This document shows, one piece after another, positions 8,287-15,124 of a stretch of DNA of 34,220 nt. Within the stretch, counting starts at the first letter, position 1; every line of letters begins with the position of its first letter. The notes beneath the pieces were generated by a model that ran no database searches, had not been told where the DNA came from, and saw only the letters and a list, made by a program, of their open reading frames with translations. Position numbers and translations under genes: made by a program. This DNA is from Alcaligenaceae bacterium (GTDB taxonomy: Bacteria; Pseudomonadota; Gammaproteobacteria; Burkholderiales; Burkholderiaceae_B): the NCBI GenBank assembly GCA_030452305.1, contig JAKDMO010000005.1, forward strand, positions 1 to 34,220. Direction: 5' to 3'.

Positions 8287-8589
8287 TCATTCTCCATTTT
8301 TGGTCAGTGTGGTGTATATACGTATAGAATTGTCATGTGGCTCATAGGCAGATTTCAGGAAAATATTGCCATCCCTGTGAACAAATATGATCTTCAGCGT
8401 GCGGCCTCTGTAGGTTTCCCCAATGAACCATAGTGTTGGTGGGTCTGTATCGTGCTTTTCTCGTGTGTCGAAAAGATACTTCCCTTGGAAGTTTAGGAAG
8501 CATTCACGAATCTCCTGCTCCTGAACATGATGTTTCTCTTCCAGCTTCATGCGAACGGATCGCGAAATTACGAGTGGCAAACCAGACAT
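8287..8589 (-). CDS. putative BrnT-like toxin of a toxin-antitoxin pair
   Basis: A 100-aa protein whose order is helix, then the acidic/aromatic stretch QEQEIRECFLNFQGKYLFDTRE, then beta strands with DPPTLWFIGET, GRTLKIIFVHRDGNIFLKSA and a closing strand. It resembles a group of small proteins often annotated 'ADP-ribosyl-(dinitrogen reductase) hydrolase', which look like compact RelE/BrnT-fold toxins; that annotation is probably a misnomer. The downstream gene is an RHH antitoxin read with coupled translation. Base composition is clearly more AT-rich than the surroundings, a sign of acquisition. The start could be the first ATG (8589), which the candidate promoter would leave almost leaderless, or Met14 (8550). 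RNase activity is inferred, not shown. Confidence 0.62.
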   Translation of the reverse strand: MSGLPLVISRSVRMKLEEKHHVQEQEIRECFLNFQGKYLFDTREKHDTDPPTLWFIGETYRGRTLKIIFVHRDGNIFLKSAYEPHDNSIRIYTTLTKNGE

Positions 8590-8599
8590 CGACGCTCAT

Positions 8600-8627
8600 A
8601 TTGTATATACGGTACGAAAAAGAACAA
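8600..8627 (-). promoter_or_regulatory. candidate promoter of the toxin-antitoxin operon
   Basis: Reading the minus strand, TTGTTC (8627-8622) is 16 bp from TACAAT (8605-8600, 5 of 6 for a -10 box). The -10 region overlaps the AT-rich TGTATATAC stretch, where a ribbon-helix-helix repressor could bind. The start site would be near 8593, only a few bases before the toxin ATG. Confidence 0.4.
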
Positions 8628-8784
8628 GTGAATTTACAAGGTTTTGTTGGAACTCACACTCCGCCACATTTTCCCTGCTGACATTCCCCACCGTTAGCAT
8701 TTCAACATGTTATTAAGCTTATTGTTACTCGCAAGGGGAAGTAGTCGTCGGAGAACCAAAACCTCCACTAGAAAGCGTGCACCA

Positions 8785-9468
8785 TCATCCGACCAACTGG
8801 TGGTGCCAATGCTGTTCGCTGATGATGTGCAGAGGAACGCCTGAAGCGCGGTAGTCCACGGCTTTCTTGATTTTGGTGCCGTGTGTGCTGTGCAACCAGT
8901 CTCTGCTGCCGATTTCCCCGATGACGAGGAAGTTCAGCTTCTTAGTGATGTTCGGCAGAGCAACGCCACCGTGTTCGAGCACGACGGATTCGCACCAAGC
9001 CCTCGTGCCGCTTGCGAATTTCCCAGTGAAGCAGAACGTATGATCGGGAACCTGTATGGCTGGTAGAGGATCGCTCAGGGGCAGGGAAGTGCTGTTGCTG
9101 GCGGCGACACCGTTGTTTTGATCGGGGATGCTGGCGCCTCCGGCCGTTTGGAGAAGCATGGCCATGATGTCTGCTTCTTCCTTTGCGTCTAGGTGGCCGT
9201 CTGCCATAGCCGCGACAAGCCTTGGGTATAGGGCGCTGGCAGGCCACTCGCTCGTGGCGCCGCGGTTGGCCTCAAGCCAGCGCAAGAGAAATTCAACTTC
9301 CTGCTGGCAGATCACTCCGTCCGCGAGGACGCCCTTCACAAGGCCGATCAGTTCATCAATCTGCCTGCCCTGAACGGCTTGGGCTCTATATCGCTGATTG
9401 ATTGGTTGCCCATGTGCATCCTTGGGTTCGCGCTTGGCCCCTGAAAACGCCTCGTCAAACCAGCCCAT
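8785..9468 (-). CDS. TerB-like helical domain plus BRCT domain protein
   Basis: A 227-aa cytoplasmic protein. Residues about 35-110 are helical and resemble TerB-type domains: IDELIGLVKGVLADGVICQQE, then LVAAMADGHLDAKEEADIM, two acidic Ala/Asp/Gly repeats of the ADGxxxxxE kind. A low-complexity linker (about 113-138) follows. Residues about 142-226 form a BRCT domain like that at the end of NAD-dependent DNA ligase: HTFCFTGKF, HGG, LNFLVIGEIG, then TKIKKAVDYRASG and IISEQHW. BRCT domains bind phosphopeptides or DNA ends. The start is well supported by GAGGAGAG just upstream and a promoter at 9496-9523. The gene sits alone between a toxin-antitoxin pair and a broken antitoxin in an acquired segment. 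Its function is unknown; a DNA-damage or defence role is speculation. Confidence 0.8.
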   Translation of the reverse strand: MGWFDEAFSGAKREPKDAHGQPINQRYRAQAVQGRQIDELIGLVKGVLADGVICQQEVEFLLRWLEANRGATSEWPASALYPRLVAAMADGHLDAKEEADIMAMLLQTAGGASIPDQNNGVAASNSTSLPLSDPLPAIQVPDHTFCFTGKFASGTRAWCESVVLEHGGVALPNITKKLNFLVIGEIGSRDWLHSTHGTKIKKAVDYRASGVPLHIISEQHWHHQLVG

Positions 9469-9495
9469 ATCTCTCTCCTCGCATCCGACATTGCT

Positions 9496-9523
9496 ATTAA
9501 AATTTTGTTACCTGTTGGTTCAA
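9496..9523 (-). promoter_or_regulatory. promoter of the TerB/BRCT gene
   Basis: On the minus strand TTGAAC (9523-9518) and TTTAAT (9501-9496, 5 of 6) are 16 bp apart. The predicted start near 9489 gives a leader of about 20 nt that contains the GAGGAGAG ribosome site. Confidence 0.5.
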
Positions 9524-9614
9524 AGTATCCCTCTCAAGGTAGAACATCAATCAGGGTTTCTGAGAGGCTGACGCTGCGCTGAGAAGGCGAGGCGCCAAGG
9601 CAGGTCGCATCTCG

Positions 9615-9847
9615 ATGGGGCACGTTCTTCGAAACCGGCTCCAAGGCTGGCATCCAAACCGGCGCATGCTGCAAGGCTGGCGTGCCAACTGCGGGGTCTC
9701 GGTGGATCTGGCACGCAGGTTGGAGGCCTAGTTGCGCAAGCCTGGCGGACACGGGCCCTGGCTGCGCGGCCAAGTGCCTACGATCTGTGGCAGGCTGACC
9801 ATTCGGGCGACGATCTGAATGTTGTGCCGGCGCTTGCGGTTGCGTAG
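9615..9847 (+). pseudogene. remnant of a HigA-like (VapI-type) antitoxin gene
   Basis: Read from 9615, the frame gives GVSVDLARRLEA, then an in-frame TAG (9729-9731), then WLRGQ. After a one-base loss near 9774 the neighbouring frame gives SAYDLWQADH, and the reading ends at TAG 9845-9847. The order GVSxxLAxRLEA ... WLRxQ-AYDLWQA is the C-terminal half of HigA-family antitoxins, which have an XRE-type helix-turn-helix. The N-terminal half is not recognisable, and no HigB partner can be seen in 9484-9614. At least one stop and one frameshift are needed, so the gene is dead. It supports the view that 7.9-9.9 kb is a patch of decaying mobile DNA. Confidence 0.6.
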
Positions 9848-9873
9848 TGTTGGATCTGGGAAAGGTACAAACA

Positions 9874-9922
9874 AGCCCCGCAGGCAGTCAGCCGGCGGGG
9901 CTTTTTGCTGTATATCAAGTAA
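9874..9922 (+). terminator. second copy of the tRNA-Leu terminator (right direct repeat)
   Basis: The stem GCCCCGC/GCGGGGC (9875-9881 with 9895-9901) and TTTTT at 9902-9906 match the terminator after tRNA-Leu. The next 16 bases (TGCTGTATATCAAGTA) are also identical. No RNA gene or intact CDS ends just upstream of this copy, which makes it look like a duplicated boundary rather than a functional terminator for its neighbour. Confidence 0.88.
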
Positions 9923-10010
9923 CCGGCATATTTTTGCGGGAATTCCCTTAGTTAGACTGTCAAAATTGGTGGAAAGTCAGCAACGATGCGGGTCTTCGGC
10001 GGTGTTCTTC

Positions 10011-10039
10011 TTGACATGGGTATTTTTCGAAGGCTTAAT
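10011..10039 (+). promoter_or_regulatory. promoter of the HU gene
   Basis: A perfect TTGACA (10011-10016) is 17 bp from CTTAAT (10034-10039, 4 of 6). The start site would be near 10046, leaving a leader of about 155 nt before the HU start codon. I see no other gene in 9923-10200. A second weak -10-like sequence, CATAAT, occurs close to the start codon. Confidence 0.55.
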
Positions 10040-10200
10040 ACGATTTAGCCAGCGCGTGCGCGCCAAGGGGAAGCAAGGCCCATGTGCCTGTGCTGTCCAT
10101 GCGGGGATTTGCGGCTGGCGAAGGTCGCAAACATTTCCAATCAAATGCCGGGTCGGCTGTGTCGGCCTGGACATAATAATTTTCAGGGGTATTCCTTAAA

Positions 10201-10473
10201 ATGAACAAGACTGAGCTTATCGAGCATATTTCTTCCAAGACCGACCTGTCCAAGGCTGATGCCGGACGCGCGCTGGAAGCGTTTATCGGCGCTGTGAAGA
10301 CGACCCTGAAGAAAAAGGGCTCGGTCACCCTTGTGGGCTTCGGTACCTTTGCCGTGTCCGAGCGCGCTGCCCGCACGGGCCGCAATCCGCGCACCGGCGA
10401 GGCCATCAAGATCAAAAAAGCGCGTGTGCCCAAATTCCGTCCGGGCAAGGCCCTGAAGGACGCCGTGAACTGA
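10201..10473 (+). CDS. hupB: DNA-binding protein HU (beta-type)
   Basis: A 90-aa HU/IHF family protein of the exact family length. It begins [21 protein letters not shown], has the dimerisation helices, then the strand [11 protein letters not shown]. The DNA-binding arm with the invariant RNPRTGE motif (residues about 61-67) and the closing helix [12 protein letters not shown] follow. HU dimers bend and compact DNA with little sequence preference and assist replication, recombination and transcription. It is a single-gene unit, followed by tRNA-Val with its own promoter. HU rather than IHF is supported by the overall sequence; the alpha/beta label is less certain. Confidence 0.95.
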   Translation: MNKTELIEHISSKTDLSKADAGRALEAFIGAVKTTLKKKGSVTLVGFGTFAVSERAARTGRNPRTGEAIKIKKARVPKFRPGKALKDAVN

Positions 10474-10497
10474 TTGCACGTTCTGGCCGCAGGCTGT

Positions 10498-10526
10498 TTG
10501 CGCCGTCCCGGCGCAGTCGATATAAT
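10498..10526 (+). promoter_or_regulatory. promoter of tRNA-Val
   Basis: A perfect TATAAT (10521-10526) lies 17 bp after TTGCGC (10498-10503), a weak -35. Transcription would start near 10533, about 33 nt before the tRNA. Confidence 0.55.
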
Positions 10527-10565
10527 CGCAGCCTTGCATATGCGGCCAGCCGTGGCGCCCATAGG

Positions 10566-10641
10566 GGGTGCTTAGCTCAGTTGGTAGAGCGGCGCCCTTA
10601 CAAGGCGTAGGTCACAGGTTCGAACCCTGTAGCACCCACCA
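10566..10641 (+). tRNA. tRNA-Val (anticodon TAC)
   Basis: A 76-nt tRNA with acceptor stem GGGTGCT/AGCACCC, D-arm TAGCTCAGTTGGTAGAG, anticodon stem-loop CGCCCTTACAAGGCG with anticodon TAC, and T-arm GGTTCGAACCC. The 3' CCA is encoded (10639-10641). It is followed by a strong terminator. Confidence 0.97.
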
Positions 10642-10658
10642 CCACATATTCAATGAAA

Positions 10659-10693
10659 GCAGGGCCTGGATTACTCCAGGCCCTGCTTTTTTT
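10659..10693 (+). terminator. intrinsic terminator after tRNA-Val
   Basis: A 12-bp perfect stem (10659-10670 with 10675-10686, GCAGGGCCTGGA) with a TTAC loop is followed by seven T residues (10687-10693). The remaining 10694-10910 contains no recognisable gene, only the ribosome site of the next one. Confidence 0.95.
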
Positions 10694-10910
10694 GCGCTAG
10701 GCTCTACCAGATTTTGCCAAAGGGGCGCACTTCGGTCAGGAAAGACCAGGCCGACTTTGGGTTGATGGGCGATATGCCGGATCTCTGGGCTGTCCCCCTT
10801 TAATGATGAAGAGCCGCTCCGTTTGTTTTGCAGTCAGCCCATAGTACGATGATCAAAGATCAGACAGCCGATTTGTATGGCTGCATGTAGATAGACCGGA
10901 GGCGTGCTGA

Positions 10911-12074
10911 ATGACCATGAACCCAACCCTCATCCGGGCCGTCTGTGCTGTGGCATTGGCAGGCATCATGCTGTGCGCCGGGCCGATGACGCGCGCCTGG
11001 GCTGCGTCGGTGAATGCAGGCCTGAACGAGCCCAATCCGGTGCAGCCGTTTGCCATGGCTGCGGTGGCCGAGTTCGAGAATCCCTGGGCGATTGCGTTCC
11101 TGCCCGATGGCCGGTTGCTGGTCACTGAAAAAGCGGGCCGGCTGTTCATCGTGACGCAGGACGGCGCAAAGACCGAGGTGGCGGGCGTGCCGGATGTGTA
11201 TGTGCGCGGCCAGAATGGCATGCTGGATGTGGCGGCGTCGCCCGATTTTGAACAAGACCACGTGATTTACTTTACCTTTGTCGCACCCGGACCAGGGGGC
11301 GGTGCGCTGGAACTGGCCCGGGCGCGGCTGGAGGAAAGCGCCGGTGCGGCCCGCCTGGCGGATCTGGCGATCATCTGGCACCAGGAGGCCGGCAGTAGCG
11401 GTGGGCAGCCGGGCGGCATCATTGCCTTTGCACCCGATGGCCGGCATCTGTTCCTGAGCGTAGGCGATCGACAGCGGCCGAGCACGGCACAGGACCCCGA
11501 CCAGGCGCGCGGCAAGGTGTTGCGCCTGAACCTGGACGGTTCGGTGCCGCCGGACAATCCCATGGCCGGCGCAGGCGGTGTGCGGGCCGAGACCTGGACG
11601 ACCGGTCACCGCAACCCTTATGGTTTGGCCTTCGATGCGGCGGGGCGCCTGTGGCTGCACGAGATGGGGCCGCGCGGCGGCGATGAGCTGAATCTGATCG
11701 TGCGGGGTCGGAACTATGGTTGGCCCGAGGTATCGAATGGGAACAATTACAGCGGCATTCCGATTCCCGACCATGCCACACGCCCCGAGTTCGAGCCGCC
11801 CGTGGTGTATTGGACACCAGTCATTGCTCCGGCGGGGCTGGCGTTTTACGAGGGGGATCTGTTCCCCGCATGGCGCGGCTCGGCCCTGATCGGTGGCCTG
11901 GTGTCCAGGGGCCTGGTGCGTGTGGTCTTTGACGACCAGGGTGGCGCAAACGAGGCGGAGCGCTGGGACCTCGGTCATCGTATCCGCGATGTGGCGGTGG
12001 CCGCCGATGGCGCGGTCTGGCTGGTCGAGGATGGGCGCGCGGGCCGGCTGCTGAGGCTGAGCCCGCGCGGTTGA
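10911..12074 (+). CDS. secreted PQQ sugar dehydrogenase-like beta-propeller protein
   Basis: A 387-aa protein with a signal peptide (residues 1-32, ending AWAAS) and the six-bladed propeller of the glucose/sorbosone dehydrogenase family (YliI/Asd-like). Landmarks are ENPWAIAFLPDGRLLVTEKAG (two short segments, about 56-76), a first-blade GMLDVA, GKVLRLNLDG, TGHRNPYGLAFD, and GGDELNLIVRGRNYGWP. Family members use pyrroloquinoline quinone and calcium to oxidise sugars in the periplasm. An oddity: at residues 166-170, where typical members have H-F/Y-G-G/S-R with the catalytic histidine, this protein reads QPGGI. It may therefore belong to a divergent or inactive subgroup. GGAGG lies 8 nt before the start codon. 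It converges on an ABC permease 9 bp away. Confidence 0.82.
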   Translation: MTMNPTLIRAVCAVALAGIMLCAGPMTRAWAASVNAGLNEPNPVQPFAMAAVAEFENPWAIAFLPDGRLLVTEKAGRLFIVTQDGAKTEVAGVPDVYVRGQNGMLDVAASPDFEQDHVIYFTFVAPGPGGGALELARARLEESAGAARLADLAIIWHQEAGSSGGQPGGIIAFAPDGRHLFLSVGDRQRPSTAQDPDQARGKVLRLNLDGSVPPDNPMAGAGGVRAETWTTGHRNPYGLAFDAAGRLWLHEMGPRGGDELNLIVRGRNYGWPEVSNGNNYSGIPIPDHATRPEFEPPVVYWTPVIAPAGLAFYEGDLFPAWRGSALIGGLVSRGLVRVVFDDQGGANEAERWDLGHRIRDVAVAADGAVWLVEDGRAGRLLRLSPRG

Positions 12075-12083
12075 TCAGTTGTT

Positions 12084-13049
12084 TTAGGCGCGCACTTCCT
12101 GCCGTTGGAACACCACATATCCGGCTGTGAACAGCAGGATGCAGGCGGCGATCAGGCCGGTGAATTGAGGCCAGACGATTGCGAAGCTCTCGGACAACGG
12201 CAGCGGCGAGCCCAGCAACGCGCCCTGAAGCTGCGACAGGAATACCGGGCCCAGGGTCCGTGTGCTGGGGCTGAGCAGGGTGATGACCGCGTCGTTGAAC
12301 AGGGTCGAGGGCGATAAATGCAACAGGGCTTGTTGCCACTGCACGGTGTGGATATCCAGCCCGCCCGCGAGCACAGTCGCCATATCGGGCGGCGCGATCA
12401 GTTGTGCGACGGCGGGCGCCAGCATGGGCCATAACAGGGCCATGAACAGCCACAGTCCGAGGGCCACCAGCGCCGAGGTCGAGGCCGAGCGGAAAATCAC
12501 CGAGCACAGCATGGCGACCCCCAGCCAGACCCCGGCGTAGAACAGGGCGGCGCACAGGAAGGCCAGCGAGCGCAGGATTTCCTCGGTACTGGGGGGCACG
12601 CCCAGCAGGATCAGGCCCGAGCCGATGACCAGCAGCCACAGGCAGATCAGGCCGATGGCCAGCGAGGCCAGGCCGGCCAGGAACTTGCCGAGCAGCAGGG
12701 CGTCGCGGTAGATGGGCTGCGAGAGAATGCGGCTCATCGTTCTGCGGCTGTATTCGCCATTGATGGCGTCGAAGCCCAGGCCGATGGCCACCAGCGGGAT
12801 CAGAAAGCCCAGCAGGGCGGCGAACGAGGGCATCGGCGCCTGGGAATCGGTGAATAGCCTCAGGAATACGAAGGGGTCAACGGAAGTCGTCTGGCGGATA
12901 TCGGCCAGCGCGCCATACAGCGCCGCGACTGCGGTCAGCACGACCAGCCATTCCAGGATGCGCATGCGCGCGCTGCTCAGGTGGTCGGACAGTTCTTTGG
13001 AAAATACGGCGCCCAGGCCGCGCCATGGGGATCCTGTGCGTGTGCTCAT
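12084..13049 (-). CDS. ABC-2 type transporter permease
   Basis: A 321-aa membrane protein with about six transmembrane segments. A cytoplasmic N-terminus, GAVFSKELSDHLSSARM, leads into the first one. The segment FDAINGEYSRRTMSRILSQPIYRDALLLGK is characteristic of ABC-2 permeases of the NosY/PF12679 kind. Its start overlaps the stop of the ATPase gene by 4 nt (ATGA), so the two are translationally coupled and form one transporter. The first gene of the unit encodes a membrane-anchored NEW3-domain protein. The substrate is unknown; family members include exporters and the copper-site maturation transporter NosDFY. Confidence 0.85.
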   Translation of the reverse strand: MSTRTGSPWRGLGAVFSKELSDHLSSARMRILEWLVVLTAVAALYGALADIRQTTSVDPFVFLRLFTDSQAPMPSFAALLGFLIPLVAIGLGFDAINGEYSRRTMSRILSQPIYRDALLLGKFLAGLASLAIGLICLWLLVIGSGLILLGVPPSTEEILRSLAFLCAALFYAGVWLGVAMLCSVIFRSASTSALVALGLWLFMALLWPMLAPAVAQLIAPPDMATVLAGGLDIHTVQWQQALLHLSPSTLFNDAVITLLSPSTRTLGPVFLSQLQGALLGSPLPLSESFAIVWPQFTGLIAACILLFTAGYVVFQRQEVRA

Positions 13050-13780
13050 GACCTTGTTCCTGTGCTGAAGGTGCGCTGGTAGACCTCGGCGAGGCTCGGG
13101 GTATCGGCCGTCAATTCGTCGACGCGCCCGTTCAGTACGATGCGGCCGCTGCCGAACAGGGCGACGCGGTCACATATGCGCTGCATCTGGTCGAGCAGAT
13201 GTGACGAGATCACGATGCTGACGCCATCGGCTTTCAGTTCCTCGATCAGCAGCAGGAATGATTCCGTGGACTGCGGATCCAGGCCTGAGGTGGGTTCGTC
13301 CAGGATCGCAACCCGCGCCTGCTTCATGATGATTTCAGCCAGGCCGAGGCGACGGCGCATGCCGTGCGAGTAGGCGCCGACTTTCTTGTCGGCCTGGTCG
13401 CCGAGCGACACCCGCTCCAGCGCCTGGCTGATGCGTTCGTCGCGTTCGTTCGGGCCGATGCCCAACAGCCTGGCGGTATAGCGCATGTTTTCGCGGGCCG
13501 ACAGATCGTCATAGAAACCGACCGAGTCGGGCATGTAGCCCAGGCGCTGCTTGACCTCCAGCGGGTGGCGCTGCGGGTCCTGCCCGAGGACCTCGGCGCG
13601 GCCGGCAGAAATTTCGGTCAGGCCCAGCAGCATCAGGATGGTCGTGGTCTTGCCTGCACCATTGGGTCCAAGCAGGCCGAACACTTCGCCCGGTTCGACG
13701 GTGAAGGATACACCGTGTACAACGGTCTGTTTTTTATAGCGCTTGACCAGGCCGTCGGCGATGATGACCGGCCCGCTCAT
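13046..13780 (-). CDS. ABC transporter ATP-binding protein
   Basis: A 244-aa ATPase. Walker A is GLLGPNGAGKTTT. The Q-loop region is RLGYMPDSVGFY, the signature is degenerate (YSHGMRRRLGLA in place of LSGGQ, common in ABC-2 exporters), and Walker B is ARVAILDEPTSGLDP. A switch histidine follows in VISSHLLDQM. The start at 13780 (MSGPVIIADG) is chosen because it gives an ATGA overlap with the upstream gene; a reading from 13858 only adds out-of-family residues. It powers the permease encoded next. Confidence 0.93.
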   Translation of the reverse strand: MSGPVIIADGLVKRYKKQTVVHGVSFTVEPGEVFGLLGPNGAGKTTTILMLLGLTEISAGRAEVLGQDPQRHPLEVKQRLGYMPDSVGFYDDLSARENMRYTARLLGIGPNERDERISQALERVSLGDQADKKVGAYSHGMRRRLGLAEIIMKQARVAILDEPTSGLDPQSTESFLLLIEELKADGVSIVISSHLLDQMQRICDRVALFGSGRIVLNGRVDELTADTPSLAEVYQRTFSTGTRS

Positions 13781-14943
13781 CGCCGGCCGTACCTGGCGAC
13801 GGCGCCGATCAGGATCAGCAGTGCAATGGCAATCAGGATGGCGCCGCTGACGCCCCACAGGCTCGAAGTCGTCACCGATACCCGCAGGTCGCCGTTGGCC
13901 GATTGGCCTTGCGATCGCGCATGCAGGCTGACCATATAGTCGCCCGCCAGCGATTGGGACGAAGGGGTGATGTGGGCCTGGACCTCTGTGGTCTTGCCCG
14001 GTTCGATTTGCTCGATGCGCGCGGGTTCAAACGCCAGCTTCCAGCCCGAGGGTGCGGTACCGCTGAGTGCGATGCCGGTGGCGGCGACCGTGCCGGTATT
14101 GGCGATTTCCAGCGGCACGGTGGATGTTTCCTGGATCTGGGCGCTTGCGCTCATCAGACCGTCGCGCCCGGACAGGCTGAGCTTGGGCTGGCCGGTCAGT
14201 TCAAGCTTCAGGTCAGCGGTGGCCGAGGTGCCGTTGCTGGCGACCGTCACAGTGATTGGATGGGTGCCCGTGGCGGCATTTGCGGGTGGGCGCACGTGCA
14301 GCTTTACGGTCTTGGATTCCCCGGCCTTGATGGGCAGGGCGCTGATCTGCTGACTGCCGTAGCCTTCGGTAAACGAGGTGTCGAAGTATTTTGGCGCCTT
14401 GGCGGCCAGGCTGGCCAGCGCATCCTGACCGCTGTCGTTCTTGATGGTCAGTTGGTAGTCGAACGAGGTTTTGGTCGAGCCGGTCAGCTGGGGCAGATCC
14501 GTCTGGATCGATAGCTTGGGCGGCAACTCGTCGGCCAGGGCAATGTCGATAGGCAGGCTCAGCTTATGCTGGGCGCTGTCTGCGTGCACGACCAGCGTTT
14601 GCGAGCCTTGTGCCTTTTGTTTGGGAATCACCAACTGCAGTTCGACGGACAGGCTGTGGTCCACGCCGGGCATGGCGGAAGCCACGGGTTGGCCGCCGCC
14701 CAGCAACGTGGCCTTCCAGCCGTCCGGCACTCCGCTGACGCTGAGCGCAAAACGCTCGGCCGCAGTGTTGCGGTTGCGTAGATGCAGGGTGATACTTGAT
14801 GTCTGGCCGGGCTGTAGTGTGACCGAAGGATAGTCGCTGGTCAGAAAGATACCGGGTATCGCGGGTTCGGCGGCAAGTGCGGGGGCTGCGGCATTCAGAA
14901 GCAGTGCGCAGGCGGCAAAGAGTAGGGCAAAGGCTTTGTGCAT
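13777..14943 (-). CDS. NEW3-domain protein with signal peptide and C-terminal anchor
   Basis: A 388-aa protein. The signal peptide (residues 1-25, MHKAFALLFAACALLLN, ending ALAAE) is followed by about four immunoglobulin-like beta domains, the NEW3 type seen in COG1470 proteins: VTLQPGQTSSITLHLRN, IKAGESKTVKLHV, IEPGKTTEVQAHI. A C-terminal membrane helix (GVSGAILIAIALLILIGAVA) and a basic tail YGRR complete it. The bulk should face the periplasm. AGGAG lies 12 nt before the ATG at 14943. It is the first gene of a unit with an ABC ATPase and permease, with ATGA overlaps. NEW3 proteins beside ABC-2 exporters are a recurrent arrangement; this one may capture or guide the exported substrate. Function is unproven. 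Confidence 0.82.
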   Translation of the reverse strand: MHKAFALLFAACALLLNAAAPALAAEPAIPGIFLTSDYPSVTLQPGQTSSITLHLRNRNTAAERFALSVSGVPDGWKATLLGGGQPVASAMPGVDHSLSVELQLVIPKQKAQGSQTLVVHADSAQHKLSLPIDIALADELPPKLSIQTDLPQLTGSTKTSFDYQLTIKNDSGQDALASLAAKAPKYFDTSFTEGYGSQQISALPIKAGESKTVKLHVRPPANAATGTHPITVTVASNGTSATADLKLELTGQPKLSLSGRDGLMSASAQIQETSTVPLEIANTGTVAATGIALSGTAPSGWKLAFEPARIEQIEPGKTTEVQAHITPSSQSLAGDYMVSLHARSQGQSANGDLRVSVTTSSLWGVSGAILIAIALLILIGAVARYGRR

Positions 14944-15000
14944 AATGGCTTGAGTCTCCTTTTGTTCTTGTAGTGACCCGGTTTTGCCCTTTTGAGTTTC

Positions 15001-15014
15001 ATACAATAATGTAT
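15001..15014. promoter_or_regulatory. AT-rich palindrome ATACA-ATAA-TGTAT
   Basis: A perfect 5-bp-arm inverted repeat with a 4-bp centre, followed by a further TGTAT at 15021-15025, lies 58 bp upstream of the NEW3 gene start in an AT-rich patch. The size and symmetry suit a TetR-, GntR- or MarR-type operator for the NEW3/ABC unit. No regulator gene is adjacent. Confidence 0.35.
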
Positions 15015-15068
15015 CGTTTTGTATCAATATGGGCTCTGCTCAAGCTCACACGAGCTCAAATTAATAGA

Positions 15069-15098
15069 ATTGAGAACAATTCGCATTTCTGTTAATCT
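15069..15098 (+). promoter_or_regulatory. Fur box overlapping the tonB promoter
   Basis: The 19 bases at 15069-15087, ATTGAGAACAATTCGCATT, match the common Fur-box form AATGAGAATTATTCTCATT at 15 of 19 positions. They cover a possible -35 hexamer TTGAGA (15070-15075), with a -10-like TTAATCT at 15092-15098. Fur bound to iron here would block tonB transcription, the normal regulation of TonB systems. Confidence 0.6.
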
Positions 15099-15124
15099 TT
15101 CGGCTTTCCCCGATTGTGCTTTCT

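Noticed and set aside
7939-9870. A complete integrative element
   Set aside because: No integrase, transposase or terminal inverted repeats are visible. Only the flanking terminator copies suggest insertion.
10694-10910. Possible small RNA or gene between tRNA-Val and the sugar dehydrogenase-like gene
   Set aside because: No stable fold, terminator or convincing reading frame beyond the next gene's ribosome site.
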